From the NCBI RefSeq assembly GCF_030247195.1, contig NC_080672.1, positions 91,088,113-91,152,112 of the forward strand: a DNA stretch of 64,000 nt, given 5' to 3'. Position 1 is the stretch's first letter. Each line of letters starts with the position of its first letter. Positions 11,036 through 22,070 of this stretch are shown here, piece by piece. A model generated the notes under the pieces. It ran no database searches. It had not been told where the DNA came from and saw only the letters and a program-made list of their open reading frames with translations. The stretch comes from Topomyia yanbarensis. Lineage: Eukaryota; Arthropoda; Insecta; Diptera; Culicidae. The translations under genes and the position numbers were made by a program.

Positions 11036-12603
11036 AAAAGAGATTATAACTACTAGAGGTCACATGTCGCTGTTAACATTGAAAATTTATCATCTCGCTC
11101 TTACATATGCTAGGCCGATTAGTTTGACACATATTGCCTCGGGTACACACATATCAAAGTAATGATATGCTAGAGCGAGATCCCATGTTTCGGTCCGTGA
11201 ATACATGGTGACAGTAGCGCTTTGCTCCCTCTAGTACACCGAGCAAAAAGCATCTGGGAATTTCATAAGGCATATGAACCAGCCTTCTGACGATGCCATT
11301 GAACGCATTAGAATGTCATATGCAGGCTTATGAATTCATTTATCTTTATTCATGCACTCCATAGACGTAATGTATTTCATAAAACAGTATTATGACTTCG
11401 CCCAAATATATGTGTTTAAGAATTTCATAAATTTTTCTTATGAAATCCATATGAGATCTGTTATTGATTCTGTAAAATTATATTTAGTTTTTCATAAACG
11501 TCACTTTTGTGAAAAGTTCATAATTGTATCTTATGAATTCAGTACTGGCCTGTACGGCCAACCAGGAGCTAACAGTTTCAGACCAGCACTTTTTGGTTAC
11601 CGCTGCTTGAAACAAAAGAAGTGTTTTTTTAGTCAATTTGCAACAAAATTTAAAATAATTGTTTTTTATGTTATTCAATAAATTACTGTGAGCATTAAAT
11701 CAGTCTACATGGTTATGATTTTTACAAAAGATATCCGATTATTTGGAATGAACTAAGTTGTGAATATAATTAGTGTCTGACGCGTATTTTATAATTATTA
11801 AAATCATTTGAGAAGTAACAATCATTATCATTCAGTTGTCTAAGCCCAGTTTCCCAGGAAATATTGACAAAGCGTTGCTCATTATGTACACATTTTAATA
11901 TTTAATGAGAGTTTTCTCTTCAATCATCTTAAGGGATCTACGGCGCTTCATTTATCCCGAATTCAGTTCTACAAGATAATTACACGAATGAACTCATGAT
12001 GAATGACGTTCATGTTTGACAATTCTCGGTGGTTTCTTTACTTTGTCAGTTGCGTGAGTTCGAGTGCAACGGGTGCCCATCTGTTACATTCAAACTCACC
12101 TAACTCCCATGTAAACAAACCACCGAGAATTGGCAAACGAAGTTGATCCGGCTCATTTTGTGGGGTTATGTCGGTTGGTGTAAAACCTAATATCCTCTCA
12201 AGGTTGATTTTTTGTCTACTGAAAATGCTCGAGAAATGTCAGCCATGTTCTATTTTTTATATAAATGCACAATAATATCCATAAATAAAAAACTTATGGC
12301 ATTCATTCGAACATTATGATGAATTTCATAGGACTGTTCTATGAAATCATTATTTCTACTATGTTTTCTGCTAATAAATTTTAACAATTTTTTTAAATGG
12401 GCACCTATGGCGTTCATTCGGACATTTTCATAAATTTCATAAGACTGTCTTATGAAAATAATTAGAGATAGATTTGGAAAATTTCCCCTCCCAATCATAA
12501 GACAGACTTATAAAATCCATTTAAAATCCTTATGTCTGAAAGTCATAAGACGTTTTTATGGAAATTCAATGTAAATTTTGCTCAGTGAGTTATAATCTCT
12601 TTT
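11036..12603. mobile_element. Small MITE (TIR AAAAGAGATTATAACT) split by a 1.35-kb insertion
   Basis: The left end AAAAGAGATTATAACTACTA and its inverted match at 12588-12603 plus 11225-11236 (the sequence broken by the inner element) give TIRs of about 24 bp. The flanks GGTCAGCT (11028-11035) and GGTCAGCC (12604-12611) are an 8-bp TSD with one mismatch. Removing 11237-12587 leaves an element of about 217 bp. No coding capacity. Confidence 0.8.
11237..12587. mobile_element. CACCGAGC-ended element with TTCATAAG subterminal array
   Basis: Ends CACCGAGCAAAA and (inverted) CACTGAGCAAAA bound a 1.35-kb AT-rich interior without transposase. Many copies of ATTTCATAAG / CTTATGAAAT lie at 11260-11545 and 12290-12560. 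The left flank is TA. The right flank starts at A, compatible with a 2-bp TA duplication that lost one base. It sits inside the TIR of the outer MITE, so it is the younger insertion. Ends and layout resemble the elements at 45803 and 62838. Confidence 0.75.
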
Positions 12604-12611
12604 GGTCAGCC

Positions 12612-13500
12612 CAGTCAAAAAGGGCAAGTTGCTGGCTAACGGGGGGCTATTTGCCAACTCGAATGCGTTAATTTCCCTTCAATTTGCCAGCAAATTGCTG
12701 GCAATTAGGGGGCTATTTTAAATGCAACATTTGGGCGGTTTGCCGCCGTCATTTTTTGCCGCTCTATCCGCCCCCAAATCGCAAAGCGAACGCGCCATTT
12801 AATCGCCCTTAATTGCCTAATATGAAAATTACAAATAATACTTATTTTCGGATTCATTATCTACTCACATAAACATATCACTACACTAGGTAATCACCAC
12901 CAAATTATAGGAAGAATCAATGGTGAAATTGACATTACACACCAAAACTTACCACAATCTGACTTTTATTAAGATTTTAGGTCAGAGATCTTGTTCCACT
13001 ATATTTACACACGATTCCACAATTTTCCACTTTCGTTGGCTAAATAAAGTGCACTAGACAAACAAAATACAAGCGAGATTACGCCAATTGTTAAAAAAAA
13101 CTATTTAAAGCTTAAGCCAAACATGAACCGCCATGTTTGAAAAACGCAAAAACGACCAAGTCCTTTTCAGCCGCCAAAAAAATTGGCTAAGTGTTGAAAT
13201 TGCTTTTAAATCGCATTCGCAAATTGCATTTGTTACTAGGGGCAATTAGCACAGGCGAGTTGAGTCAAACGTCAAACTGTTTAAATCGCCTTATCTATGA
13301 GACTTTTCTACGGCTCATGTACGTACACGCCACATGACACAAATACTACATTACAAGCTGGTGGAAAATAATAAACAAAGACGGCAAAAGTAAATGGGTT
13401 TGTTTTCAACCACCAAACATCATTAGTGTTCGTGAGACCGGTCGCAAAGAACTCAATGTTCGTCCGCATTTTTTTTACCGGGCTATATCTCTCTGCTGTG
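12612..13500. other. Unclassified; GGGGGCTATTTG-type repeats
   Basis: Two short repeated phrases (GGGGGGCTATTTGCC and GGGGGCTATTTT, with TTGCTGGC) occur at 12620-12730, and a related GGGGCAATTAGC lies at 13239. The region 12740-12800 is GC-richer. No coding region is recognised. Confidence 0.35.
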
Positions 13501-13502
13501 TA

Positions 13503-13821
13503 GGGGAGCTGCGTCTAAAACGGACACTGTGGGTAAGATGGACAAATTGCGATTCTTACAAAATGAAAACTTCAGTTGAATGGTACTGATGTGAAATGAT
13601 TTTTAGATGTCAAATGATTCCGAAAGATACTGCTATTATCCATCCCTATTTTGAAATGCCGATCTTTTTCACAACCATTTTAAGCATGCTTCGGTTTGGA
13701 TTTTTTTAGCACAAGTTACTTTATTGATGGAATATGATTTCAACGTTTACGAGCAATGAATCAATCGGTGAGTCAGATTTGCTTTTCAATCTTAAGGTGT
13801 CCGTCTTGGACATAGTTCCTC
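13503..13821. mobile_element. 319-bp TA-flanked MITE
   Basis: The left end GGGGAGCTGCGTCTAAAACG and the inverted right end GAGGAACTATGTCCAAGACG match imperfectly over about 25 bp (continuing GACAC). TA dinucleotides flank both sides (13501-13502, 13822-13823), as in Tc1/mariner-type insertions. There is no transposase. Confidence 0.65.
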
Positions 13822-14095
13822 TACAGAATAAAATGTCTTCAACCCTTCTCTCGGAATCTTAGCGAACTATTCTTATTAGAAAAGTTTGGTTCCCAATTAT
13901 CCTACAAACGCCATTTATTATGCAACAGTGCATCGCACGAGCACTTTCCGGTAAAATGAAACAATGCTTATGCCAGTCCAGTTACGCGATCCGTCTATCG
14001 TCCATCATTGGTACAGTACGTCAAAGAAACGTCACAATTAGCTACCTACAGTGCTTATGGAGACGTTCCCAAAAATCAAACAATGTATGTATGAA

Positions 14096-14168
14096 CTGTA
14101 TCGATTTTGTTGGCTATTTTCGACAAATTCTAAATTTGCCGAAAATAGCCAACAAAATCGATACAGTA
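14096..14168. repeat. Near-perfect 73-bp hairpin
   Basis: CTGTATCGATTTTGTTGGCT continues to TTTTCGACAAATT, turns over a loop of about 3 bases and returns as the reverse complement with one or two mismatches. The direct word AACAATGTATGTATGAA flanks it at 14078 and 14197. A second, longer member of the same family lies at 60586-60760 with the same downstream words (GGCAATTAAAA, then ATAG). This is a mobile hairpin repeat. Confidence 0.8.
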
Positions 14169-14230
14169 GAACCTTGCGGCAATTAAAACATAGTAACAAT
14201 GTATGTATGAATCCTGGCAAAACAGTTACG

Positions 14231-14834
14231 TGACGTTGATGTTATGTTTCGTTAACGAAAGCTAATAGCTCATATTACTAAATCTAGTTATAAAATAGCG
14301 ATTATAAACATTTAACACTATAACAATAAGTCGTTTACACTTAATCTGTACGGTATCTGCCGAAGAATAATTTATCGTGTGAATCGTACTTTATTACACT
14401 TCAGTGCCTATTCCAGCCAATCTAAATCGCCTACTAATATAAAACTAAGGCCGAACACGAATTTTAAAATGTTGCCAACACTGTGCCAACTATATAAGCC
14501 ATACAAGATAAATATAGAGAATTGGATTTGGTGTCCCACGAATGTTGCTGGACGAAAAACAAGGTTATTTTTTCAAAGGCTCAATTTCATTACGCCACTG
14601 ATCAACCTTTTCAGCTGAATTCCCTAGCAGGGGATGAAAAAAAACAAGGAAAAAACGTAAACACCGAAAAAGGTAATAATCGCTAACGCTCCCCCACGGA
14701 GCTTACGAACGAGGTGTGCGAAATCCTTTCTTTATACTTTTGATTCCACTCTGCTGGGCGATACTCCATAACACCTACACAGCGAACCCAATGATCGACC
14801 GGCGGCGGTAGGTTACCCGAAACCTAACTTTTAC
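14231..14834. other. Unclassified; possible intron of a minus-strand gene
   Basis: No gene or repeat is recognised. It lies downstream, on the minus strand, of the donor-like site at 14840. Confidence 0.3.
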
Positions 14835-14839
14835 TTACC

Positions 14840-15030
14840 TGATCCTGAATGGGTGTAATTTTCAATGAACAAAATAGATCCCTGCCTACTTTATATTTGG
14901 ATTGCTAGTCGGTTCGGGTCCGCGCCGTGACGTTCAGTTCACATAGAGCCGACATTTGTGTGTTTATGTTGCATACGTGTAGGCGATTTTGAAGCGAAAG
15001 GGAATTTCAGCTTCAGACTGAACTATGGGC
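14840..15030 (-). other. Candidate 5' UTR exon of a minus-strand host gene
   Basis: On the minus strand CAGGATCAG is followed by GTAAGTAAAAG, a strong splice-donor match, at about 14834-14845. Upstream on that strand (about 15025) the sequence contains TTCAGTCTG, similar to an arthropod initiator. No long open frame is present between them, so if real this would be an untranslated first exon. Sequence alone cannot confirm it. Confidence 0.25.
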
Positions 15031-17194
15031 CCGGTACAATTGAATCTATCACGAATTTCTGTGTGAATTTTTTTTAGAGCGATTTTACTTTACCATGACA
15101 CAATGTTATTAAACGTCGTCGAAAACGTTTTAAAATGAATAATTCTATTATTATTATTCTTAGTAGTCCCAGTGTGCGCCGGCCTAATAACGACAGTTGG
15201 CTAATATACAGATATGTCTTGCAGAAGGTGGCACGAGCTGAGGGTGGGTTGCTTACCGCCTGTAACGACAGAGAAAAATGAACACATTAAATTTTTATTT
15301 TCCGGTAGTAAAGGAAATATTTATACGTATCTTTCATACAGGTAGCTTTCACCCTTAGATAAGTATGTTATTCATATGCGGGCTGGTGAGACGGAACGTT
15401 TTCGAGTGGGTACACGTAAGCAATCTTCATATTTTACGCTACGTTTACGAGAGTTGGTAGACTGAAGACAAGACAAGAATTTAATACACCTCTGGGGCTC
15501 ATACTGAAAAATATAAGAAATACTTTTAATATAATCTTACACATTTAATCAATGCTGAGATAAGAATTTTGAAACTTGTTTCAAAGAAATTAGAACAGTG
15601 AATGAATTTTGCCAAGAAAAATTATCTTTCCATTTTTTTCTAACGTGCTAGTAAAGTTTCAACAAATATCATCTAAAATCACTGATTTCAAAATTGGCTT
15701 GACCTGCGAATACGAATCTTCCAGAAAATACAAACAGATCCCGAAAAAAGCAATTCGCAGATAAACGGCGAATGTTAACCATTTTGACCTAATTAAGGCC
15801 AATACTTAAACGAGGAAGAATGCCGCAAAATGTACACATTTCCATCAGAATATCGTCGCGAATCACCTCTCCGACACGGCTTGAAAAAGCTTTTATGATG
15901 TCCCCGCACCAAATACCACTGCTGTCATGTTCCCCAATTCGGTTTTGCGGTAAACCGGCAGACTTTATAGTCCATCAGCACCCCCGGCCCCCCGTCCGTG
16001 CGTCGCAACGATTGTAGCTGTTACACGTCCAATCGAAAAGTTCAATTTCCAACTCTATAGGAAAGCTGCGGTGCGGGTGATTGTGTGGGACGTTGTGATG
16101 CGGCAAACAGATACATAACAAATAACGACCGTGATAGATATTGTCAGTAAAAACAATTTCGCCATTAAGAGAGTGAGAACCGCTCATAAAAGCTTCAATT
16201 TCACATGTACCTACCTTTTCCGGGGATCGTCGGGGGAAAACTTTGGCAGCGAAGGAAAGATAATCATTGAAAAATAGCTCTCCAGATACGAGGCGGAAAC
16301 ACATTTTCGCTGTTTTTTTCCTCAACTTTCCTAGACGAGATCGTCGACTTTAACGTGGAACACAGCATCATCAGTCGGAGTCGGTGGCGGCTAGCAAACT
16401 ACAGCAAATTAAAGATGACAGAAAATCGATTCCGTAATCCGCATGTTTCTGTTTGCCGTACGGCCAGTTGAGGTGTTTTTTTTTGGTCGCTCGCTGACAT
16501 TTTGCCACCGAAAGTGAGTGACTTTTGGGTGGCGGCTTTGGTTCGCTATGAGCAAGGAAAACTTTTTATTCCCGTTGTTTCGTCTCGCTGATGTGGTCTT
16601 TTGGGATTTTCCGGCTGGGATATTGCTACTTTTGGTTGTACATATCGTGCCGGGAGAAGAACAATGATATGTCGGGAAGCTCGCGTCACTCAGATTGTCA
16701 GAAGCCGTCCTCGCCCCATTCTTTGTATCAGCGACTGGTGATGCTCACAAAGTAGACGTATATAGTAATTGCAGAAGGCGGCTTCGTTGGTGTGTTAAAG
16801 AGTTTAGTATGAATCATGAAGATTGTACTCTAAATTAGGCGATTATCGAAATGAAATTAAAATGGAATTTACTTGTAGTACGGAAATGCTTTACCAATGA
16901 ATTATGGTTTTTGGGACAAATTTCGCCGATCAGTCAAAACTATAGATTGGACTTTACTACTTATTCTGTTTCATTATCAGGAATCAGAAACGATTGGCTC
17001 GATTCGATTCGATTATATTATTCAGAGATTTCTGCCTTGCCATGGGAAAAAATCGATAGAAAAAGGTAGGGAAATGGGAAATGACAACAGAAAATAGTAG
17101 AAAGCATTGATTTTTCACTTCCAAAGGAATAATGAGCACTACTGATAAAGAGTTCGATTATTTCCCACTTTATTTCATATGTAACTGGTGTCTT
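15031..17194. other. Mostly unique sequence, possible regulatory or host DNA
   Basis: This stretch is less repeat-like and at 16.3-16.75 kb richer in GC than its surroundings. A 39-codon plus-strand frame (16548-16667, starting MSKENFLFPLFRLAD with a hydrophobic centre) and a 116-codon minus-strand frame (15975-16325) are present. Neither has recognisable motifs, and I do not call them genes. Confidence 0.3.
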
Positions 17195-17268
17195 TTAGCC
17201 GAATGTCGATTGGCCGAATACTGATTGGCCGAACGCAGTTTAGCCGAATGAGTAATTAGGCCGAATGC
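17195..17268. repeat. Degenerate tandem array of GGCCGAAT words
   Basis: Five spaced copies of (T/G)(A/G)GCCGAA(T/C) occur within 75 bp, spaced about 12-17 bp apart (TAGCCGAATGTCGAT, TGGCCGAATACTGAT, TGGCCGAACGCAGTT and so on). It is a low-complexity repeat. Confidence 0.6.
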
Positions 17269-19193
17269 TATTCTATTTATCTGAATAACTATATTTTTTG
17301 TCTTAAATTGAATACTGTTTATTTATTATTGTATTTACAATATTTGTATCTATTCACTATTCTGTGGATGTTTTCCTTCTTTTTAACATGAGCTGTTCTT
17401 TCTATATACTTCTTTAATAGAAGTCTGCAAGAATATTATGCAAATATGAAAAAAGACCTCGATGAGGTATGGTGAGAGAAGGAGAATGGTTAATGAAGGA
17501 CATATCAGCAAAGTTGTGGAGATTGCTTTCTCGGATATTTTAGCTAAACTTTAGAAGTTAAAGCTCGTTATATTTGAATGACTCCTAAAGATCGTTTTTT
17601 CTTTAAATATCTTTTCAAATATGAATCTGATGACTTTGAAATGTTCGATGAAGTTTTTGTAGTCAAACTACAAAACTTTTATCAACGCATATTTTTTATC
17701 TCGAGTATTTTCAAAGAGATGTAGGCCTTCTTTGAAAAACAATACTTCTTACAACTATTAACAAGTATGTTTTTTTTCGGATATACATTGGAGTTTCAAG
17801 TATTGCAAGTAGAGATTTTTGGTCTTCAGTAAAGATGTTCGCAAGTTCTTAGACTTTATCATATTTTTCATACGTTCAGAAGAGGTAACATATATCACAC
17901 TTCAAGACGGATTAATCACTGCAACTATTTCACCAAAACGAAGACCTTAAATCCTCTTACAACATTGCAATAGACATGATTGTTGAACACTTTGCCGTTT
18001 TCCCGGGAATAGTTTATTGCAGGATTTAAGCAAAAAAAAATACTGTGAAACGGTTTGATACGAAAATACGTTCCAAAAGTCCTACATGTATGCATGTATC
18101 TTAGGTCATACTTTTTAACATATAACAAATTTATTTCACGATGTATTTTTGTTTTTTAATTGATTTACCAGGGTCAGATTTTTCTAAACATTACGGATAA
18201 TCCAATCTGGACTGTAGCTTTGGGATTTGTTTGGTTTCTCGGCTAAAAAAAACGATTTCAGAATAACAGACTTGACTCACATTTCGATATGTTATGTCGT
18301 TAACCATTAACATAAATAGGAATTGTTTGGAAATAATTTATTTCGTTGCCCTTCACAAATGACTGCCGGATAATCATTACAATATATCTAAACAAAAACA
18401 TTTATATTTTGTTTCCAATTATATCTTTCTTTCTTACAATGTGAACCATTCATAATAGGCCAGAGAACTGATTATTAAATATCTTATTTCAGAAAGATTT
18501 GTTGTTTGCTGTTCACTGATATTCATTGAAACGATTCAACATATTCAAAATAACCAAAATATGTAAATAAATACGCTGTTTTGTCGTACTGCTGTTTGTC
18601 GGTGGGTTTTTTGTTTCTCCGAGCATCCGGAATCACAACGCAGCGACCGTGTTCTCCTTTGGTTCTTCTACCTTCTTCTTTGGGGCTACCAATCGCTGAG
18701 TCCACTCACTCTATGAATAGTTAAGTAGACTGCCTCTCTTTGGCGATTAGCAAGGCTCTTTTACTGAACCGCCACGATGAGAAAGAATTGGTGTCGTCTA
18801 TGAGACCTTTATAGATAGCCGAAGACGTGAGTGGCTCCTTGACGGTTAACTTCCCTTTATCAGGAATCCTATTCTAACACACTGGTCTCCGGACCACCGC
18901 CCGGAACTTGAGCGGGTACAAAACATTCGTACTCCCGCACGTGTTTTCGCGGGTTGGAATTAACGAACTGAAGCCCATCTTTTTCTCCAAAATTTACTCC
19001 CTTTTCTCGATGGCAGCCTTCAGCGCGATATCAAGAAATCACTGAACTCTTTTTCGTACCAAGAATTGGAGTCAAACTAAACTCCAAGATTTATACACAA
19101 ATATAATACAAATTTCCTGCACTTATCTTGACTAACAGAATTGTTCATAAAAGGTGTAACATACAAAATTAGCAAAGAAACCATTACTTATAG
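17269..19193. other. Unclassified; AT-rich then GC-richer block
   Basis: Positions 17.3-18.5 kb are AT-rich and contain one ATCAGCAAAGTTGTGG word near 17505. Positions 18.6-19.08 kb have a more coding-like composition on the minus strand, with short segments such as PKKKVEEPKENT and IPDKGKLTVKEPL in different frames. They could be a decayed processed gene or a retroelement, but I could not identify it. Confidence 0.3.
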
Positions 19194-19853
19194 TACCGTA
19201 AACCGGGGTGACAGTGATTACTTTTCAAAGTAATCATTACATATTTTTAGACGCAACCAATTTTTTTCAAGTTTAATATTTTTAAACCATGTACTGATGT
19301 AAGGAGAACAAGATTGGACGTTGGATCCAAAAATGATTTCAAGTTGAAGTCCGTTTTCGTATTACGGGGTGACTTTGATAACCTGCATGTTCACCCACAT
19401 TAAGTTTTTGATGTCAATGTTTTTCATTCAAATGTTTATTTAAACTAATTCTGGAAAGATAATCATTGTTAAATGGATGTAAATTGGTATTATACAAAGT
19501 ATTGAAATGTACTGTAAAATTCGAGTAACCAAAATTCGTATAACTTGTGTCCAACTAGAATATAAGATTCTGAAAACCTTTAAAATTGCCAAAATTGGTT
19601 TATTTCATTGCTTTATCAATGTACAAAAAGTTTCATCCATTTTAACACGTTGGAATATTGAACAATAAAAAAAATATTGCGAATTTTAGCTAAAAATATG
19701 GTAAAATAATTGCCAACTAGTTTCACAAAAAATCATTTAAAATAAACAAACTCGTAAAACTAAATTTGGCACATCCCAATCTAGAGGAAAATAAAAACTC
19801 GCTTGTAATTTATTACTTTTGCTCAAATCTGAGATTTATTTGTTTTATAAAAA

Positions 19854-20236
19854 ACTAGCTAATACCCATCGCGCGTTGCTGCGACTTTCAGCGAAATAGG
19901 AGAAAAGCACAATTTGTTCCGAAGCGCCATCTGGTGGGCAGATAATATCCAATCAATAGCACACAACCACGCTCCATAACAAATGCCTTATATGTATAAA
20001 TTTTTATGGCAATCGCTTAAGGTTGGACAGAGAATGCGCAAAATTCGCAAACGAAAAAAGCAGTTTTTTTCCACACCGTATGTCAGATCTTCATAAAAAT
20101 CAATCAGCGTATGTAGAATGTTGTTACAGTACAGCTGATTGATTTTTATGAATATCTGACATACGGTGTGGAAAAAAAACTGCTTTTATCGTTTGCGAAT
20201 TTTACCCTTTCTCTGTCCAACCTTAAGCCGTTTGGG
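19854..20236 (+). repeat. Dispersed repeat fragment, copy A (interrupted)
   Basis: ACTAGCTAATACCCATCGCG, TTGCTGCGACTTTC and CAATTTGTTCCG, then CAATCGCTTAA, match copy B at 32623-32803. The homology resumes after 20222 with GCCGTTTGGGAGT. The layout resembles a LINE 3' end. The 202 bp between the halves are the TTAA MITE, absent from copy B. Confidence 0.8.
20021..20222. mobile_element. 202-bp hairpin MITE with TTAA target duplication
   Basis: TIRs of about 88 bp, starting GGTTGGACAGAGAA and including AAAATTCGCAAACGA and ACACCGTATGTCAGAT, are nearly perfect inverted copies around a short loop. TTAA flanks both sides (20017-20020, 20223-20226). The paralogous repeat at 32623 has one TTAA (32787-32790) and no insert, which is a direct empty site. 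TTAA targeting fits piggyBac-type transposases, but the terminal GGTT is not the classic piggyBac CCY start. Confidence 0.92.
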
Positions 20237-20467
20237 AGTAACAACAATATACTCAAAAAGTATAACAAATCAGTATTTTATAAGTTTAGAGAAAAAATCA
20301 TTTCAAATTAAAATGATTCGGTAGACTATTCTGGTTTAATAAGCGATCTACGAAAAAATTTTGAGAGATCAAAGTCACCCCGGTTTACGGTACATACTCG
20401 GATATTTTCCCACTCGACGCAAAATTGTTATTCTGACGAGTTACATTCTGTTCATAGTATAGTTCTG

Positions 20468-21230
20468 CCCACACGAAAGGCCCGAGGACGAGAAAAATGC
20501 ATTTTACGCGCTCCTGGAGTGTAACTATGGCAACTGCTTGCGACGAGACGGAATGCTCATTATCAGCGACATGAATGGCCAGATAGGGAATATACGAATC
20601 GGTGATCGATCCGATTAGTTAGCGCACCGTTATGAACGAAAACGGCCGACGATAAGTGAACTTCGCTCCCGAGTAATGCTAGAACGAATAATATTTTTTC
20701 ACCCCTTGCATACGATCCACCATGGTTTTAGTATTCGAGGAGGATGATGCCATCAAGGTCCAGACTCGGTATTCTGACGAACAAAGCGTCTACTGTAAGA
20801 TCACAATAACAAGGCGATGGAGCAGCTATACTGCGATGAGTTGTACGAGATGGTGAATCGTTCGCCCAAAAACCACAAACCGACATGAGCAAGTCCGCTA
20901 CTAGGAACTTTCTAAGAAACCAGTGTGAAGTGATCGATAGGTGAAAGCTGTGTTATGACGAACAATTAAATGACGAATAAGTAGACGTTGAGAATAGCGC
21001 ACGCATCAACCTAGGAACGCGAGTAACCGACGACAGATTCTCAACACCAAGGCGATCGGATGGCAATGATGAACTGCCATGTACGCCGATCAGAAAAGGA
21101 GATTCGCTAAAGCTGTGTCCCATTTACAAAAAGAGGAAAGACTGTATATCTGCCACTTCCAGGCAATCACATTGCGAACGCTGCACAGAGAAGTAACTAG
21201 AACAAATTCTTGGCCAAAAACCAAAATATT
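20468..21230 (+). pseudogene. RTE-like LINE remnant, copy 1
   Basis: The frame at 20468-20618 reads PHERPEDEKNAFYALLE and, further on, a GMLIISDMNGQIGN motif: the C-terminal part of an APE-type endonuclease with its SDMN box. Degraded linker and RT sequence follow (GTGAAGTGATCGATAGGTG; then GGCAATGATGAACTGCCATG; then a CPIYKKR-type box near 21115). The same order occurs in copy 2 at 30.3-31.0 kb. Stops, deletions and frame changes throughout make it dead. Confidence 0.7.
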
Positions 21231-21599
21231 TTTTTTCGATTTTTTTGATTTGTTATATTTTTTTTACATACCTAAGAACCTACTGTATAACGTGGCGAAA
21301 TTAGGAGTATATCAAAAATTGTTAAAGAATTTTTGCATGTATGCCCAATGGTGATATTTTAAGGGATATTTTAATCGTTTTCGTTATATATTCAGCAAAA
21401 TCACTTTGTAGTGATGATGACTGTATTAAATAAGATAATATTATTACAAACGTAGTTCAACACAACCGTTTGTTTAACTTCAGCTTAAAACTAACTAAAA
21501 AAGTAAACTTGCTGTGTATTGCACTAACTTTAAAAAATACCTTGTTTTAACATTTTATTCCAAATTTGAATTATAAAAAAGTTACATTATATGGCTAGA
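21231..21599. other. AT-rich sequence, nothing recognised
   Basis: No coding region, TIR or repeat unit was identified, apart from the edge of the repeat that begins near 21600. Confidence 0.4.
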
Positions 21600-22070
21600 T
21601 CCGGCAAAGTTGCTGAAGCAGTATTTCAATACAAGATTTCAGCTATACAAAAAATATTCGAACTCTTCCGATCTTGTCCGATCCACCAATCCCAAGCGAT
21701 ATGAAAATATTGAAATTTTGACTAATTTGAGGTACACCAAAATGCTGTAGGGCCAAATATTATGTTTGCCAAAATGTATCTCTATGAAAATATGCACAGG
21801 CGTCCCTTTTCTTCTCCCTTTCCCACTGATCAAATGTTTATGCAACTGGAAAAATAAATGTATGCACAAAGATCACCTAGAAATTATTAGTATTTGAAAG
21901 GATATAGAAAATTGGTCTCTGCACTGGTAGGTGGGTAGATGCCAAATTGTTCCAAAAACTAGTAATTGTCTATTTTTAGTTCATATTAAGGCATAATAAC
22001 AACAATTGCAGCAGCAAATAATTTTGGCCAGGATTCGACCCCAATTACTCCTCTGTGCGCTGTCTAGAAG
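21600..22070 (-). repeat. Dispersed repeat, minus copy of the 53.3-kb repeat
   Basis: On the minus strand the words GAGGAGTAATTGGGGTCGAA, TTGTTATTATGCCTTAATAT, ACCTACCAGTGCAGAG and TTGCATAAACATTTGATCAG follow in the same order as in 53310-53775 on the plus strand. The two copies differ at roughly one base in eight by eye. No intact coding frame is shared, and no termini were identified. Confidence 0.8.

Larger units (their letters stand above)
19196..20390. mobile_element. 1.2-kb TA-flanked element, CCGTAAACCGGGGTGAC ends
   Basis: The left terminus CCGTAAACCGGGGTGACAGT and the inverted right terminus CCGTAAACCGGGGTGACTTT form TIRs with TA at both outer flanks (19194-19195, 20391-20392). The TA pairs may be a Tc1/mariner-type TSD or part of the TIR. 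A second left-type word at 19367 (ACGGGGTGACTTTGATAACC) suggests internal repeat structure. It carries a repeat fragment at 19854-20236, which holds a younger MITE. Confidence 0.8.

Noticed and set aside
15975..16325. 116-codon minus-strand frame
   Set aside because: No motif, no splice support, random-looking composition. Kept only as a note in the interval entry.
18600..19080. Decayed host gene or processed pseudogene on the minus strand
   Set aside because: Short coding-like segments in different frames, but no family recognised and no continuous alignment possible by eye.
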